A stretch of DNA of 64,000 nucleotides from Oligoflexus tunisiensis (lineage in GTDB: Bacteria > Bdellovibrionota_B > Oligoflexia > Oligoflexales > Oligoflexaceae): NCBI RefSeq assembly GCF_001748245.1, contig NZ_BDFO01000001.1, positions 2,316,471 to 2,380,470 of the forward strand, in the 5' to 3' direction. Below the pieces are notes generated by a model. It did no database searches. It was not told the DNA's origin and worked only from the letters and a program-made list of their open reading frames with translations. Shown one piece after another: positions 33,022 through 41,498 of the stretch. A program made the position numbers and the translations under genes. Within the stretch, counting starts at the first letter, position 1; each line of letters starts with the position of its first letter.

Positions 33022-34515
33022 TTAAAGAAGGGGCAGAACACAGCGGGAACCCTGCGGGTCCACACCATGACCCGTGGCATCCACCGTTGTCCCGCGCGGG
33101 CAGATGCCGACGCAACGGGAAAGCGGTTGCCCGCGAACCAGATTCTGCTGGCAGCTGATCTGTTGTTTGAGCGCCAGCTGTTCGGCGGGATCATCCTCGG
33201 CCATGGTGCCCTGAAATCCCGCTTTATTTACGTCACGAAACAGGCGCGAAAGCAGATAGGTCCGATCCTGAGCCTCCCCGCTGAAACCGGCCTCTTCCAA
33301 AATGATAGGCTTGCCGTGACGGGCAGCCAGAGCCGCCCTGTCCTTGATCACGCAGCGCTGCAACCAATTCAAATCCGTGGTGGGAATGCTCCAATCTTCC
33401 GGATGGAGATGCGTGGTCATGAAGGAGATATGAGGCAGCGTCGCATTACGGGCGAAATCCACACCCTTCATTCCATTATGAATCCAGGCATGTTTTTGCA
33501 AACAGCCGGGATCCTGATGCGAACTGCGGAAACCCTCCTCGCCAGTGGTGATCAGATGCCGGGCATCCACGCTGCGCACAAATTCCGACATGTCCGCGAG
33601 CCAGTTGTAAACGAGTTCCCCGGCCTTATACGTTGCGGGGTTTTCCGCCGCACAACTCTGGAAAGTCTTCTGCCCCACGCCAGTGCTCAGACACTCATAG
33701 TAATCGGCCGTGCGCGCTTTGTTGCTCAGCTCCACCGCAAGGATCGCGGGATCATCGCGATAGCTGAGGCCTGTATAAGGATTGATGCGGGTCAGGAATT
33801 TTTGAACATGATTCTTGAACGCACTTTTCACCGTCTCATCGAAATAAAAGGCTTCCCGGGTGACGATGGCTTCCACGGGTTGATCCGGACGCTGCAAGGC
33901 CTGGCACTCATCCGGATTGTAGGTCAGCTTCAAAACCTGATTTTGGCGTGTCGCGACACAGGACCAGGTTATTTTCCGTTTGTCCGTGCCTCCTGTCTTC
34001 ACCAGCGCGTGCTCCACCCACCAGTCCATGCCACAGGATTCCGGCTCATGGTTCACGAGCGGCAAAATCACCCGCAGACCATGCTGCCCCGCACGAGCGA
34101 TGGTATAGTCGAGCGGCTGAATGCCGTCCATGTTCAGCGACAGATCCTTGTTGATGAAAGGCGGGGTGACCTGGCTGCCTTTGGCTCCTTCGCAGGAAAA
34201 CCCCCAAAGACGGATCACCTTGTATCCCGTGGCCGCATAATGTTCCAGCGCCCGATCAATCCCGGGGTAGGTGGCGCGACCCTCCTTGTTTTCCCTGATG
34301 ATCTGGCTTTGAAAGGCTTCCGCCAGGGCGAGGCGATGGACATTGCTGCCTGTAAAGTGAAAGGGCTGGCCCTCCACCTGGAGGCGTCCATTCACGACCT
34401 GCACAAAACTTTGTGGGGTGCGTGGCGTCGCCGTCACCTGGGATTCCAAACGCTGATTGTTGCAGCCCAGGCCATTGAGAAGACAAAGAAACAAAGGTCC
34501 CGCGAGCATCCTCAT
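33022..34515 (-). CDS. GH5-like (mannanase-type) lipoprotein lacking the acid/base Glu
   Basis: 497 aa from ATG 34515, with AAGGAG seven bases upstream and lipobox N-G-L-G-C (Cys18). It is a TIM-barrel glycosidase of clan GH-A, closest by motif to the beta-mannanase branch of GH5: GQPFHFTGSNVHRLAL, YKVIRLWGFS, SFMTTHLHPEDWSIP and the nucleophile strand KPIILEEAGFSG. At the end of strand 4 the family reads N-E-P; here it is AVELSNKART, with Lys266 (codon AAA, 33718-33720) in place of the acid/base Glu. The nucleophile strand is intact. Retaining hydrolysis would be crippled, so it may be a sugar-binding protein or act differently. The Cys-rich C-terminal tail (SCQQNLVRGQPLSRCVGICP) looks disulphide-bonded. 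Confidence 0.75.
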   Translation of the reverse strand: MRMLAGPLFLCLLNGLGCNNQRLESQVTATPRTPQSFVQVVNGRLQVEGQPFHFTGSNVHRLALAEAFQSQIIRENKEGRATYPGIDRALEHYAATGYKVIRLWGFSCEGAKGSQVTPPFINKDLSLNMDGIQPLDYTIARAGQHGLRVILPLVNHEPESCGMDWWVEHALVKTGGTDKRKITWSCVATRQNQVLKLTYNPDECQALQRPDQPVEAIVTREAFYFDETVKSAFKNHVQKFLTRINPYTGLSYRDDPAILAVELSNKARTADYYECLSTGVGQKTFQSCAAENPATYKAGELVYNWLADMSEFVRSVDARHLITTGEEGFRSSHQDPGCLQKHAWIHNGMKGVDFARNATLPHISFMTTHLHPEDWSIPTTDLNWLQRCVIKDRAALAARHGKPIILEEAGFSGEAQDRTYLLSRLFRDVNKAGFQGTMAEDDPAEQLALKQQISCQQNLVRGQPLSRCVGICPRGTTVDATGHGVDPQGSRCVLPLL

Positions 34516-34635
34516 GGATTTTCTCCTTCCATCGCCTTCAAGGAAATACTCGATTTTTTCCGGGAACGATACTTCATTTCATGGGGAATCAGGAAAACGA
34601 AAAGGTCTGCATCCAGGAATTCTGTCGCGCGATAG

Positions 34636-35778
34636 CTACAGTTTTTCAGGCGTTTTATAAGGGCTTTTGCGATCCAATTCCGCCATGGCTTCCTGGATCA
34701 AAAGACGCTCGGATTGAATGAACCGTTCGATCGGCTCGCGCAGATCCGGATCCATAATGCGATGGGCGCTGCGGGTCAGGCTGGGGCGAAAGCCACGTTG
34801 AATCTTGTGTTCTCCTTGCGCTCCGGCTTCAAAAAGTTCCAGGCGCTGCCGGATGGCAAAGTCGATGGTCTGATAATAGCAGAGTTCGAAGTGAAGATCC
34901 TGATAGGGCGCGAGGCTTCCCCAGTAGCGTCCGAACAGGGTTTTGCCTTTGAAAAAATTCAAGGCGCCCGCCACCGGTTCCTCATTCTTCGATGCCAGAA
35001 CCAGCACAATGCGATCCGCCATGCTGGAAAAAACCTGTTCAAAAAAACCCTCACGCAGGTACGGAATCGCATTCTTCTTTTCCGCAGTGGTGAGATAAAA
35101 CTCTTCCATCAGAGCCGCATGCTGAGGCTTAAGATCGGCACCACTGAGGCATTGAATGTCCAGTCCATGGGTCGCGACCCGCTGTCTTTCCCGCTGAATA
35201 TCACGGCGCCGTTTGCCGACGAAGCTGTCGAGGAAATCCTGAAAATCCCGATAGCCCTGATTGCGCCAGTGATACTGAAGGGAGTGACGTATGACAAAGC
35301 CCTGCTCCTGAAACGCCGCGCATTCCTCTTCAGGAATAAAAAGTGCATGCACCGAGGACAGACGTCCCTTCACCCCGAGCTGCAGGGAAAATTGAATCAG
35401 ACGTTCGCGCACACCCGTGGCATCGCTGTCCGGACGGAGCAGAATCCGCCGACCCGTGGCCGGAGTCATGGGAGCGGCATGCAGAAGTTTGGGATAATAG
35501 GGCCGTTGAAAGCGCTGAAAAAAGCGGGCCCATTCCCAGTCGAAAATATACTCACCGTAGCTGTGCGATTTCACAAAACCGCAGAGCACGCCGGCCAGTC
35601 CTTTGTCATCCCAGGCCTGCAGGTAAATGGGATCCCAACCCGAATCCCCACCGATACTGCCGGTCGCTTCCAGCGCCTTGAGGAAGGGCTGGTCAAAGAA
35701 CGGAAAATCCGGATCTTCCAGCGGGAGCCAGTCGGTGTCCTGGATGCCTTCCATGGAGGAGGCGATCCTGTATTCCAT
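34636..35778 (-). CDS. FemAB-like GNAT acyltransferase (COG3146/DUF482 family)
   Basis: 380 aa, typical length of this family, which is annotated as peptidogalycan biosynthesis or FemAB-like. Conserved blocks: FFDQPFLKALEATGSIGG near the N-terminus, LCGFVKSHSYGEYIFDWEWA, KRRRDIQRERQRVATHG and the C-terminal acetyltransferase part (VAGALNFFKGKTLFGRYWGS, then FEAGAQGEHKIQRGF). It is cytoplasmic. The exact substrate is not known for the family. It is transcribed in the same direction as the M2 dipeptidase but a terminator lies between them. Confidence 0.85.
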   Translation of the reverse strand: MEYRIASSMEGIQDTDWLPLEDPDFPFFDQPFLKALEATGSIGGDSGWDPIYLQAWDDKGLAGVLCGFVKSHSYGEYIFDWEWARFFQRFQRPYYPKLLHAAPMTPATGRRILLRPDSDATGVRERLIQFSLQLGVKGRLSSVHALFIPEEECAAFQEQGFVIRHSLQYHWRNQGYRDFQDFLDSFVGKRRRDIQRERQRVATHGLDIQCLSGADLKPQHAALMEEFYLTTAEKKNAIPYLREGFFEQVFSSMADRIVLVLASKNEEPVAGALNFFKGKTLFGRYWGSLAPYQDLHFELCYYQTIDFAIRQRLELFEAGAQGEHKIQRGFRPSLTRSAHRIMDPDLREPIERFIQSERLLIQEAMAELDRKSPYKTPEKL

Positions 35779-35792
35779 CCGTGATCCTCCCT

Positions 35793-35817
35793 ATAAAAAA
35801 GGGGCAGAAGCTGCCCC
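35793..35817 (-). terminator. Rho-independent terminator of the M2 dipeptidase gene
   Basis: GGGGCAG (35801-35807) and CTGCCCC (35811-35817) form a seven-base-pair GC-rich stem with a three-base loop; on the minus strand TTTTTT follows (35795-35800). It is 14 bases past the stop codon at 35831. Confidence 0.85.
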
Positions 35818-35830
35818 TCACCTCGCGGGA

Positions 35831-37699
35831 TTAAAGGGTTTTGGCGTAAGTCGCCGCGCCTTCCCAGCCGCAGGACTGGCCTTTGTTTTGTTCCTTCAGC
35901 CAGGCTTGCAGCGGGGCAAAATAGTCGATCATCGCCGAAGCATCCATCTTGTCATTGCCTGTGATCTGAGCCAGAGCTTCCGGCCAGGGCTTCGACGCAC
36001 CGAGTTCCAGCACCTTCCGCAGCTTTTCACCCGCAGCCTTGTTGCCGTAAATCGAACAGGTGTTCAGAGGACCCTTGTGTCCCGCGGCGTCACAGAGCGC
36101 GCGATGGAATTGGAACTGCAGCACATCCGCGAGGAAATAACGCATGTAAGGCGTATTGCCAGGCACATGGTATTTCGCGCCGGGATCAAACGCATCGGCT
36201 GGACGAGGAGCCGGAGGCACGACGCCCTGATATTTCAGGCGGAGATCCCACCAGTGCTTGTTCCAATCCTTTTCCGCCACCTTGCCCGAGAAAACATCCC
36301 AGCGCCACTTGTCGACCAGAAGACCCCAAGGCAGGAACGCGACCTTATCCAGGGCTCTTTGCATCTGCGAGTTGATCACAGCCTTTTGATTGTCGGCAGT
36401 GGTTTCCAGGAGTCCGACCTTTTTCAGATAGTCAGGCGTCATGGACAGCGCAATGGCATCACCGATCGCTTCATGGAAGCCATCGTTGGCTCCCGACTGA
36501 TAAAGCATCGGTTTATTGTAGTAATAGAGATAGTAGTAGTTGTGTCCGAGTTCGTGATGAACGGTGACCAGATCCTCCTGATTGATCTTGATACACATCT
36601 TGATGCGCGCATCACCATTGTATTCCGGATCCCAGGCACTGGCGTGACAGACAACTTCCTTGTCCTTCGGTTTCACCAGCATCGAGCGTTCCCAGAAGGT
36701 CTTGGGCAGCGGCTTCAGGCCAATCGAGGTGAAGAAGGATTCCGCCAGCTTCACCATTTTTTCCGGCGTGTATTTCTGCTTCTGAAGCGCCGGGGTCACA
36801 TCCACTTCCGGCTGTCCTTTGTAAGGCTCCAGATCGGAATAAATGTAATTCCAATCCTGGGCCCACATGTTGCCGACCAGATGCGCCGGCAGACCGCCTT
36901 TTTTCGGCACCAGGGATTCGCCATAGCGGGCATTCAGCTTCTGGCGCGCATAGCAGTGAAGGTCCTTGTAAAGAGGCTCCACCTGCGTCCAAAGTCGATC
37001 CACTTCCTTTTCGAAGTCGGCCGGGCTCATATCATAACCGGAACGCCACTGGTCACCCATATCGGCAAAACCAATGCTGCGCGCGCCTTCGTTGCCCAGC
37101 TCAACAAAGCGTTTGTAGAGCGGACGAATTTTCTGCCCCAGGGTATCGTGCCAGCCGGCCCAGGCGGCTTCGAGTTCCTTGCTGTTGCGACTGGAGGCGA
37201 TGATATCCTCGAGCGCACCCAGATCCTTGCAATTCTTGCCCTGCTTGTCGCAGACTTTGCCCTTGCCGTATTCCGCATCCATCGATGTGGCGACACGCGC
37301 CAGCTCCTCGGCCTTCGCTTTGTCGGTCGGAGCCACGAGACTTGCGCTGGTGCGCAGCAATTGAATCTGACGACGGGTATCCGCATCAAGCTTGTCGAGT
37401 ATCGGCACAAAACGTGCGGATTCCTGGATCGCCTTGGTAGAGTAGCTCAGGTATTCCGCATTCGCAGCAGCGGCCGCCGCTTCAGTTTTTGGAGTGATGT
37501 TGGTTTGCTTGGCCCAATCGGCTTTCGCTTGGGTGACGAGCAGACGCCTGAGGTCCTTGTCCACCTGGGCGACAAAGGCTTTGGCTTCTTCCACAGTCAC
37601 AGGTTTGGTACTGGCCGGAGTTGGAGCGGCCGCAGCATGGAGCAGGCTGCTCAGGCCCAGGCCCAGACTCAGTCCAAGACCGCTGATGGAATGTTTCAT
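35831..37699 (-). CDS. M2 family peptidyl-dipeptidase (ACE-like), secreted
   Basis: 622 aa with a Sec signal peptide (about 1-24, LSSLLHAAAA). Bacterial relatives of angiotensin-converting enzyme are periplasmic zinc peptidases that remove C-terminal dipeptides. The zinc site is HHELGHNYYYLYY (HExxH), with the third ligand Glu in GFHEAIGDAIALS 24 or so residues later; GVVPPAPRPADAFDPGAKYH and NTPYMRYFLADVLQFQFHRAL are also as in ACE. Normal single-domain length, so it should be active. The N-terminal 20 residues of the mature chain are Ala/Pro/Thr rich. Confidence 0.92.
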   Translation of the reverse strand: MKHSISGLGLSLGLGLSSLLHAAAAPTPASTKPVTVEEAKAFVAQVDKDLRRLLVTQAKADWAKQTNITPKTEAAAAAANAEYLSYSTKAIQESARFVPILDKLDADTRRQIQLLRTSASLVAPTDKAKAEELARVATSMDAEYGKGKVCDKQGKNCKDLGALEDIIASSRNSKELEAAWAGWHDTLGQKIRPLYKRFVELGNEGARSIGFADMGDQWRSGYDMSPADFEKEVDRLWTQVEPLYKDLHCYARQKLNARYGESLVPKKGGLPAHLVGNMWAQDWNYIYSDLEPYKGQPEVDVTPALQKQKYTPEKMVKLAESFFTSIGLKPLPKTFWERSMLVKPKDKEVVCHASAWDPEYNGDARIKMCIKINQEDLVTVHHELGHNYYYLYYYNKPMLYQSGANDGFHEAIGDAIALSMTPDYLKKVGLLETTADNQKAVINSQMQRALDKVAFLPWGLLVDKWRWDVFSGKVAEKDWNKHWWDLRLKYQGVVPPAPRPADAFDPGAKYHVPGNTPYMRYFLADVLQFQFHRALCDAAGHKGPLNTCSIYGNKAAGEKLRKVLELGASKPWPEALAQITGNDKMDASAMIDYFAPLQAWLKEQNKGQSCGWEGAATYAKTL

Positions 37700-37952
37700 A
37701 GGAATTCCTTCTACGCAATTTTGACACTTATAAAGCTACATTATGGGCTGACAGACGGTGCAAGCTAGCAAGAGCACCCGTCTCTGGCAAGTCTGAAGGC
37801 GTCTGGAATCGCGCTCAGGGGGAGGAAAGCCGCTGAAAATCAGAACGCCCGAGACATGGGGGACGCGAACGACTGGGTACTCGGGCGTTGCAATAAAACC
37901 CGCAGCCGAAATATGCTATGATTGCCTATGAAGATGGACAGGAGCAGCGCCT

Positions 37953-38528
37953 ATGGAAGGATTGGCAAGGTTTGCCGGTTTCGCATTGCGGCTTGCAGGC
38001 TGGCAGGTTGTGGGACAGCTGCCGCCTCAGAAAAAATTGATTGCGATCATCGCCCCGCATACCTCGAACTGGGATTTTTTTCTGGCGCTGGCGCTGGGGC
38101 TGCATTGGAAAGCCATGCGCAAGACCATCTGGTTCGGCAAACACACCATCTTTGTGGGGCCGATCGGTCGTCTTTTGCAGGCGCTGGGTGGCATTCCCAT
38201 CGATCGTTCCAAGCCGCACCGGGTCGTCAGCCAAACCATCGAGGCAATGAAGAGACGGGATGAAATGATCCTGGCGCTGTCGCCCGAGGGCACACGAAAA
38301 TGGACCGATCATTGGAAGAGCGGCTTTTACCTGATCGCCCTGAAAACCGGACTGCCGGTGGCTTTGGTCTTTATTGATTTCAAAAATAAAAGGCTCGGGC
38401 TTGGGCCGATTGTGCAATTCACCGGCCAGCAGGAGTCCGACTGGAATCTTTTGCGGCAGTTCTATCAAAAGGAATGGGCTCGTTATCCAGCGGATTTCAG
38501 TGAAATCCGCTCCCGCAGCAAGTCCTAG
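37953..38528 (+). CDS. 1-acyl-glycerol-3-phosphate acyltransferase-like protein (PlsC family)
   Basis: 191 aa, short PlsC type. Motif I is APHTSNWDFFLA (His-x4-Asp), motif II includes KHTIFVGPIGRLLQALGGIPIDR and motif III is LSPEGTRK. These are the catalytic and phosphate-binding elements of glycerolipid acyltransferases. It belongs to the small family often found with lipid or lipid A-related genes rather than the canonical PlsC. GGAGC precedes the ATG by nine bases. The gene overlaps the end of the convergent CheX-like gene by four bases. Confidence 0.85.
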   Translation: MEGLARFAGFALRLAGWQVVGQLPPQKKLIAIIAPHTSNWDFFLALALGLHWKAMRKTIWFGKHTIFVGPIGRLLQALGGIPIDRSKPHRVVSQTIEAMKRRDEMILALSPEGTRKWTDHWKSGFYLIALKTGLPVALVFIDFKNKRLGLGPIVQFTGQQESDWNLLRQFYQKEWARYPADFSEIRSRSKS

Positions 38529-39091
38529 AGGAATTCGATATCATCCTCGTCCTTGGCCTTGCTTTCATCGGTCAGGGACGCCAGTTTCTCGCGAGCTTCC
38601 TGGCCCGTGATTTCATACTGAGCCGAGACCAGAACCTGCAGCTGCTGATTCGAGACGCGGAAGACCAGGGTCTGGCTGCTCCAGTTCACATCCTCAAAGA
38701 AGATCTCACAGAAGCCTTCCAGATCCAGCGGAATACTCTGTCCCAATTCCAGTTCCAGATGCGAGATATGGCGCTTCAGGCGGCCACCCAGAACGTTGCA
38801 CAACTCTTTCATGAAATCGATCGCCACCTTGTCGGAGACTTCGTTCCAGCTCTTGTGCTGACGGACCCCTGCGAGACGCTTGGCTTCGTCCATATGAAAG
38901 TGAATCTTCAGAAACATGCGCATCTGAGCATTGCTGAGCAGCATGATGACCATGTGTTCTGAGAAAGCCAGGTCCTTTTTGGGGATGGCGACGATGTTGA
39001 GTTTTTCCGAGGGGACCTGCTTCTGAAAGAATTCAGACAACATGTCGGTGATGGAGTGCTCAAGATTGTGATGAATTTGCTCAGCGTGCAT
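38525..39091 (-). CDS. CheX-like domain protein
   Basis: 188 aa from ATG 39091 (GAGGG four bases upstream), seven bases after the stop of the SpoIIE-type phosphatase gene, so the two form an operon. The sequence has the alternating beta/helix pattern of CheX: VIMLLSNAQMRMFLKIHFHM, the helix DKVAIDFMKELCNVLGGRLK, the Gly/Pro turn GQSIPLDLEGF and strands TLVFRVSNQQLQVLVSAQYE. CheX proteins dephosphorylate CheY; here the helix has E-x2-N (ELCN), consistent with the catalytic pair. An acidic tail follows. Likely part of a phospho-signalling module with its neighbour. Confidence 0.6.
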   Translation of the reverse strand: MHAEQIHHNLEHSITDMLSEFFQKQVPSEKLNIVAIPKKDLAFSEHMVIMLLSNAQMRMFLKIHFHMDEAKRLAGVRQHKSWNEVSDKVAIDFMKELCNVLGGRLKRHISHLELELGQSIPLDLEGFCEIFFEDVNWSSQTLVFRVSNQQLQVLVSAQYEITGQEAREKLASLTDESKAKDEDDIEFL

Positions 39092-39098
39092 GGGTCCC

Positions 39099-40304
39099 TC
39101 AGGCTTTATAGGAGATGAAAAGCATCGCGACATCATCCTCGACTTCCGTGCCTTCCCAGCTCTGCTTCATCAGTTCCAGACAGTCGGTCTTCAGCTGGTG
39201 AATATCGCCCTTCCTATCGACGATCATCTGACGGACGACCTTTTCCTTGATCACCTGGCCTTTCCTGTCCTTGTTCTCGAGCAGACCGTCGGTGTAAAGA
39301 ACGATCGTATCGCCGGGCTGCATATCGAATTCATAAACATCAAAGCGGGGATCCGGACTGAAGCCAAGGATATCGCCGCCGCCCTTGATGCGGGACAGCT
39401 GCCCCTGCTTGGCCTGATAGAGGAAGGGCAGGCGATGACCGGCGTTTAGAAAGCAGGTCTTGCCTGTACTGATTTCGATCGAAATAAAGAACATGGTCAT
39501 CGACAGCCGCGCGTCGGCTTTCAGAATCATGCTGTTGGCTGCGGAGGCCAGGAGCATGAGACGCTGCGATTGGGTGTAGGAGGCAAAGAGTTTTTCCTGG
39601 TCATGGAACAGCTGCTCGGTCGAGTAAATGGCGCCATAGACCACACCGGTGAGCAGAGCCGAGGAAAGACCATGACCCGTGACATCCCCGACATAGACGT
39701 TGAAGATATCGTCCGGCTCATCATAGTGATAGCCAAACCAGTCGCCGCTGGTTTCGGCGGCCGGCACAAAGATCGATTCCAGTTTGATCGCCGGCGGCAG
39801 CGTGCTGTCGGGCAGCAGGGTTTCCTGGATGATCTTGGCCTTCTTGATTTCGTCCTCGATCTTCTGCTTCTCCGAATTGATCGCTTCCATCTTCTTATAG
39901 GCGCGATGCAGTTCGGTGGTGTCGGTGCCTTTGATCAGAAAGAGAGGGATCTTGATATGGCTGTCCACCATACGGGTGATCTGCCAGTAGATCTTGATCT
40001 CGTCGCTCATATCCTCGTTGGAAAAGCTGGCGTTCTCGAAGGGCTCCTTCTTCAGAATGTCGATGAAGGTGCGCTTCACCCGACCCTGGCACAGCTCGTC
40101 AATCGTCCGGCCGAGGATTTCCGTTTTGGAGCGCTCGAAAAAGTTCATGCCATGCTGATTCAGGCGATAGATGCGGCCGTTCTGATCGGTGATGATGATG
40201 ATGTCAGGCTGATTGTCGATGATGTTGCGGGAAAAATATAACGAAGTTTCAAGAACCCTTATGATTTCATGAGTGGCAATGAGATCATGATTGGTTTCTT
40301 TCAT
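39099..40304 (-). CDS. PAS domain-SpoIIE family serine phosphatase
   Basis: 401 aa from ATG 40304 (GGAG nine bases upstream; an in-frame TTG at 40319 is less likely). PAS domain (about 20-130: NIIDNQPDIIIITDQNGRIY), a coiled coil (about 130-165: AINSEKQKIEDEIKKAKIIQ) and a PP2C-type SpoIIE/RsbU phosphatase (about 180-400). Metal-binding motifs are present: YVGDVTGHGLSSAL, FFISIEISTGK, LFL NAGH-type LNAGHRLPFLY, and VLYTDGLLENKD. It should dephosphorylate an anti-sigma-factor antagonist or similar protein in response to the PAS signal. The CheX-like gene follows in the same operon. Confidence 0.9.
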   Translation of the reverse strand: MKETNHDLIATHEIIRVLETSLYFSRNIIDNQPDIIIITDQNGRIYRLNQHGMNFFERSKTEILGRTIDELCQGRVKRTFIDILKKEPFENASFSNEDMSDEIKIYWQITRMVDSHIKIPLFLIKGTDTTELHRAYKKMEAINSEKQKIEDEIKKAKIIQETLLPDSTLPPAIKLESIFVPAAETSGDWFGYHYDEPDDIFNVYVGDVTGHGLSSALLTGVVYGAIYSTEQLFHDQEKLFASYTQSQRLMLLASAANSMILKADARLSMTMFFISIEISTGKTCFLNAGHRLPFLYQAKQGQLSRIKGGGDILGFSPDPRFDVYEFDMQPGDTIVLYTDGLLENKDRKGQVIKEKVVRQMIVDRKGDIHQLKTDCLELMKQSWEGTEVEDDVAMLFISYKA

Positions 40305-40454
40305 CCCGCATGGCTCCAACGGAAGTGGAATATATTCCTGTTAATTCTAACAGATTTCCTTTCCTCCCGCTAAACTTCTGCAGTCAGCCTTTTAAGGGGC
40401 GAACGGCCGGTGTGTGGACCTGTTCGCAAGAAATCCGACTATCCCTGGCCTTAT

Positions 40455-41498
40455 TCAAGGTTTGTAGCGACGTTCCTCGTCCAGGGTTTCCCACTTGAAG
40501 ATCTTGAAGAGATAAGCCAGCGCAGGAAATATGCAGAGGGAACCCACCACCAGGGCGCCCACCAGAACCCGCAGCGTGGCCGGTGGAGCCGCGGCCGCAA
40601 AAAAGGAAAGGGTCGGCGGTTGGTTGCCGGTCGCATAGTAAAGCGCGGTTGGATACTGCGCTGCGAACCAGGCGACGATGATGGAAGCCACCAGCATCAC
40701 GCTGAAGGTCCGGGCCCAGGTTGTCCAGATCGAACGATTCAGACTGATCCAGACCAGAGGCCCGAGAAGAATCGCCATCCCGAAGAAGACGAGGCTATAG
40801 GCATTCTGAATGATCAAACTGAAGAGCGGGCGGCCCATCATCTCCGCCAGCACCAGAGGCACAGGCGCCATAAGCGAGGTGATCAGGAGGGCAATTTTTG
40901 CCTTGCGCCGCAGAATGCGGGTGAGTTCAATTTCATCCGCTTCCCCCACCAGAAAGATGCTGGCCAGCATGGTGCAGAAACATGCCGTGAAAAGCCCGAG
41001 ACTGACGCAGAATGGGTTCAGCCAGGGATCGAGGAAAAGTTCCCGATATGTCTGCGCCTGAGGATCGATGAGCCCGGCCACCGATGAGCCGCCGAGCACG
41101 CCCAGAAAGAAAGCGGTCCAAAGACTCGAATAGGCAAATATCCGGGTGTACGTGCGACGGTAGGTGCGGGTCGTATCATAATAGCGAAAAGTAAAGGCAC
41201 AGCCGCGGGCCACGATTCCCACCAGAACCGCCATCAAAGGCAGGTGCAGATACGTTGAGCCTTCGGTGTAAACCAGGGGAAAACCCATAAAAATGATCAC
41301 CACGGCCAGAATCAGCCAGACGTGATTCGCTTCCCAGACCGGAGCCATCGCATGGGTGATAAGGGCCCGCTCATCCTCCCGCGTATCCTTGCTCAGGAAC
41401 AGTTCCATGATGCCCGCGCCCAGATCCGCGCCGCCGAAGAGAACGTAAAAAACCAAAGCCAGCCCCAGAAAAACCAGGATTACATCCACGAGGCTCAT
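40455..41498 (-). CDS. cydB: Cytochrome bd ubiquinol oxidase subunit II
   Basis: 347-aa inner-membrane subunit that pairs with CydA. About eight helices; the start has the family pattern LVFYVLFGGADLGAGIMELF, with the conserved acidic residue region APVWEANHVWLILAVVIIFMGFP following. The start codon overlaps the cydA stop by four bases (ATGA). No cydX-like mini-gene is visible in the 135 bases downstream. Confidence 0.93.
   Translation of the reverse strand: MSLVDVILVFLGLALVFYVLFGGADLGAGIMELFLSKDTREDERALITHAMAPVWEANHVWLILAVVIIFMGFPLVYTEGSTYLHLPLMAVLVGIVARGCAFTFRYYDTTRTYRRTYTRIFAYSSLWTAFFLGVLGGSSVAGLIDPQAQTYRELFLDPWLNPFCVSLGLFTACFCTMLASIFLVGEADEIELTRILRRKAKIALLITSLMAPVPLVLAEMMGRPLFSLIIQNAYSLVFFGMAILLGPLVWISLNRSIWTTWARTFSVMLVASIIVAWFAAQYPTALYYATGNQPPTLSFFAAAAPPATLRVLVGALVVGSLCIFPALAYLFKIFKWETLDEERRYKP

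Noticed and set aside
33067..34635. 522-codon open frame antisense to the GH5-like lipoprotein
   Set aside because: Sense protein has signal peptide, ribosome site and barrel motifs; antisense is a shadow.
35627..37768. 713-codon open frame antisense to the M2 dipeptidase
   Set aside because: Sense strand carries the HExxH zinc site, signal peptide and terminator; the antisense frame has none of these.
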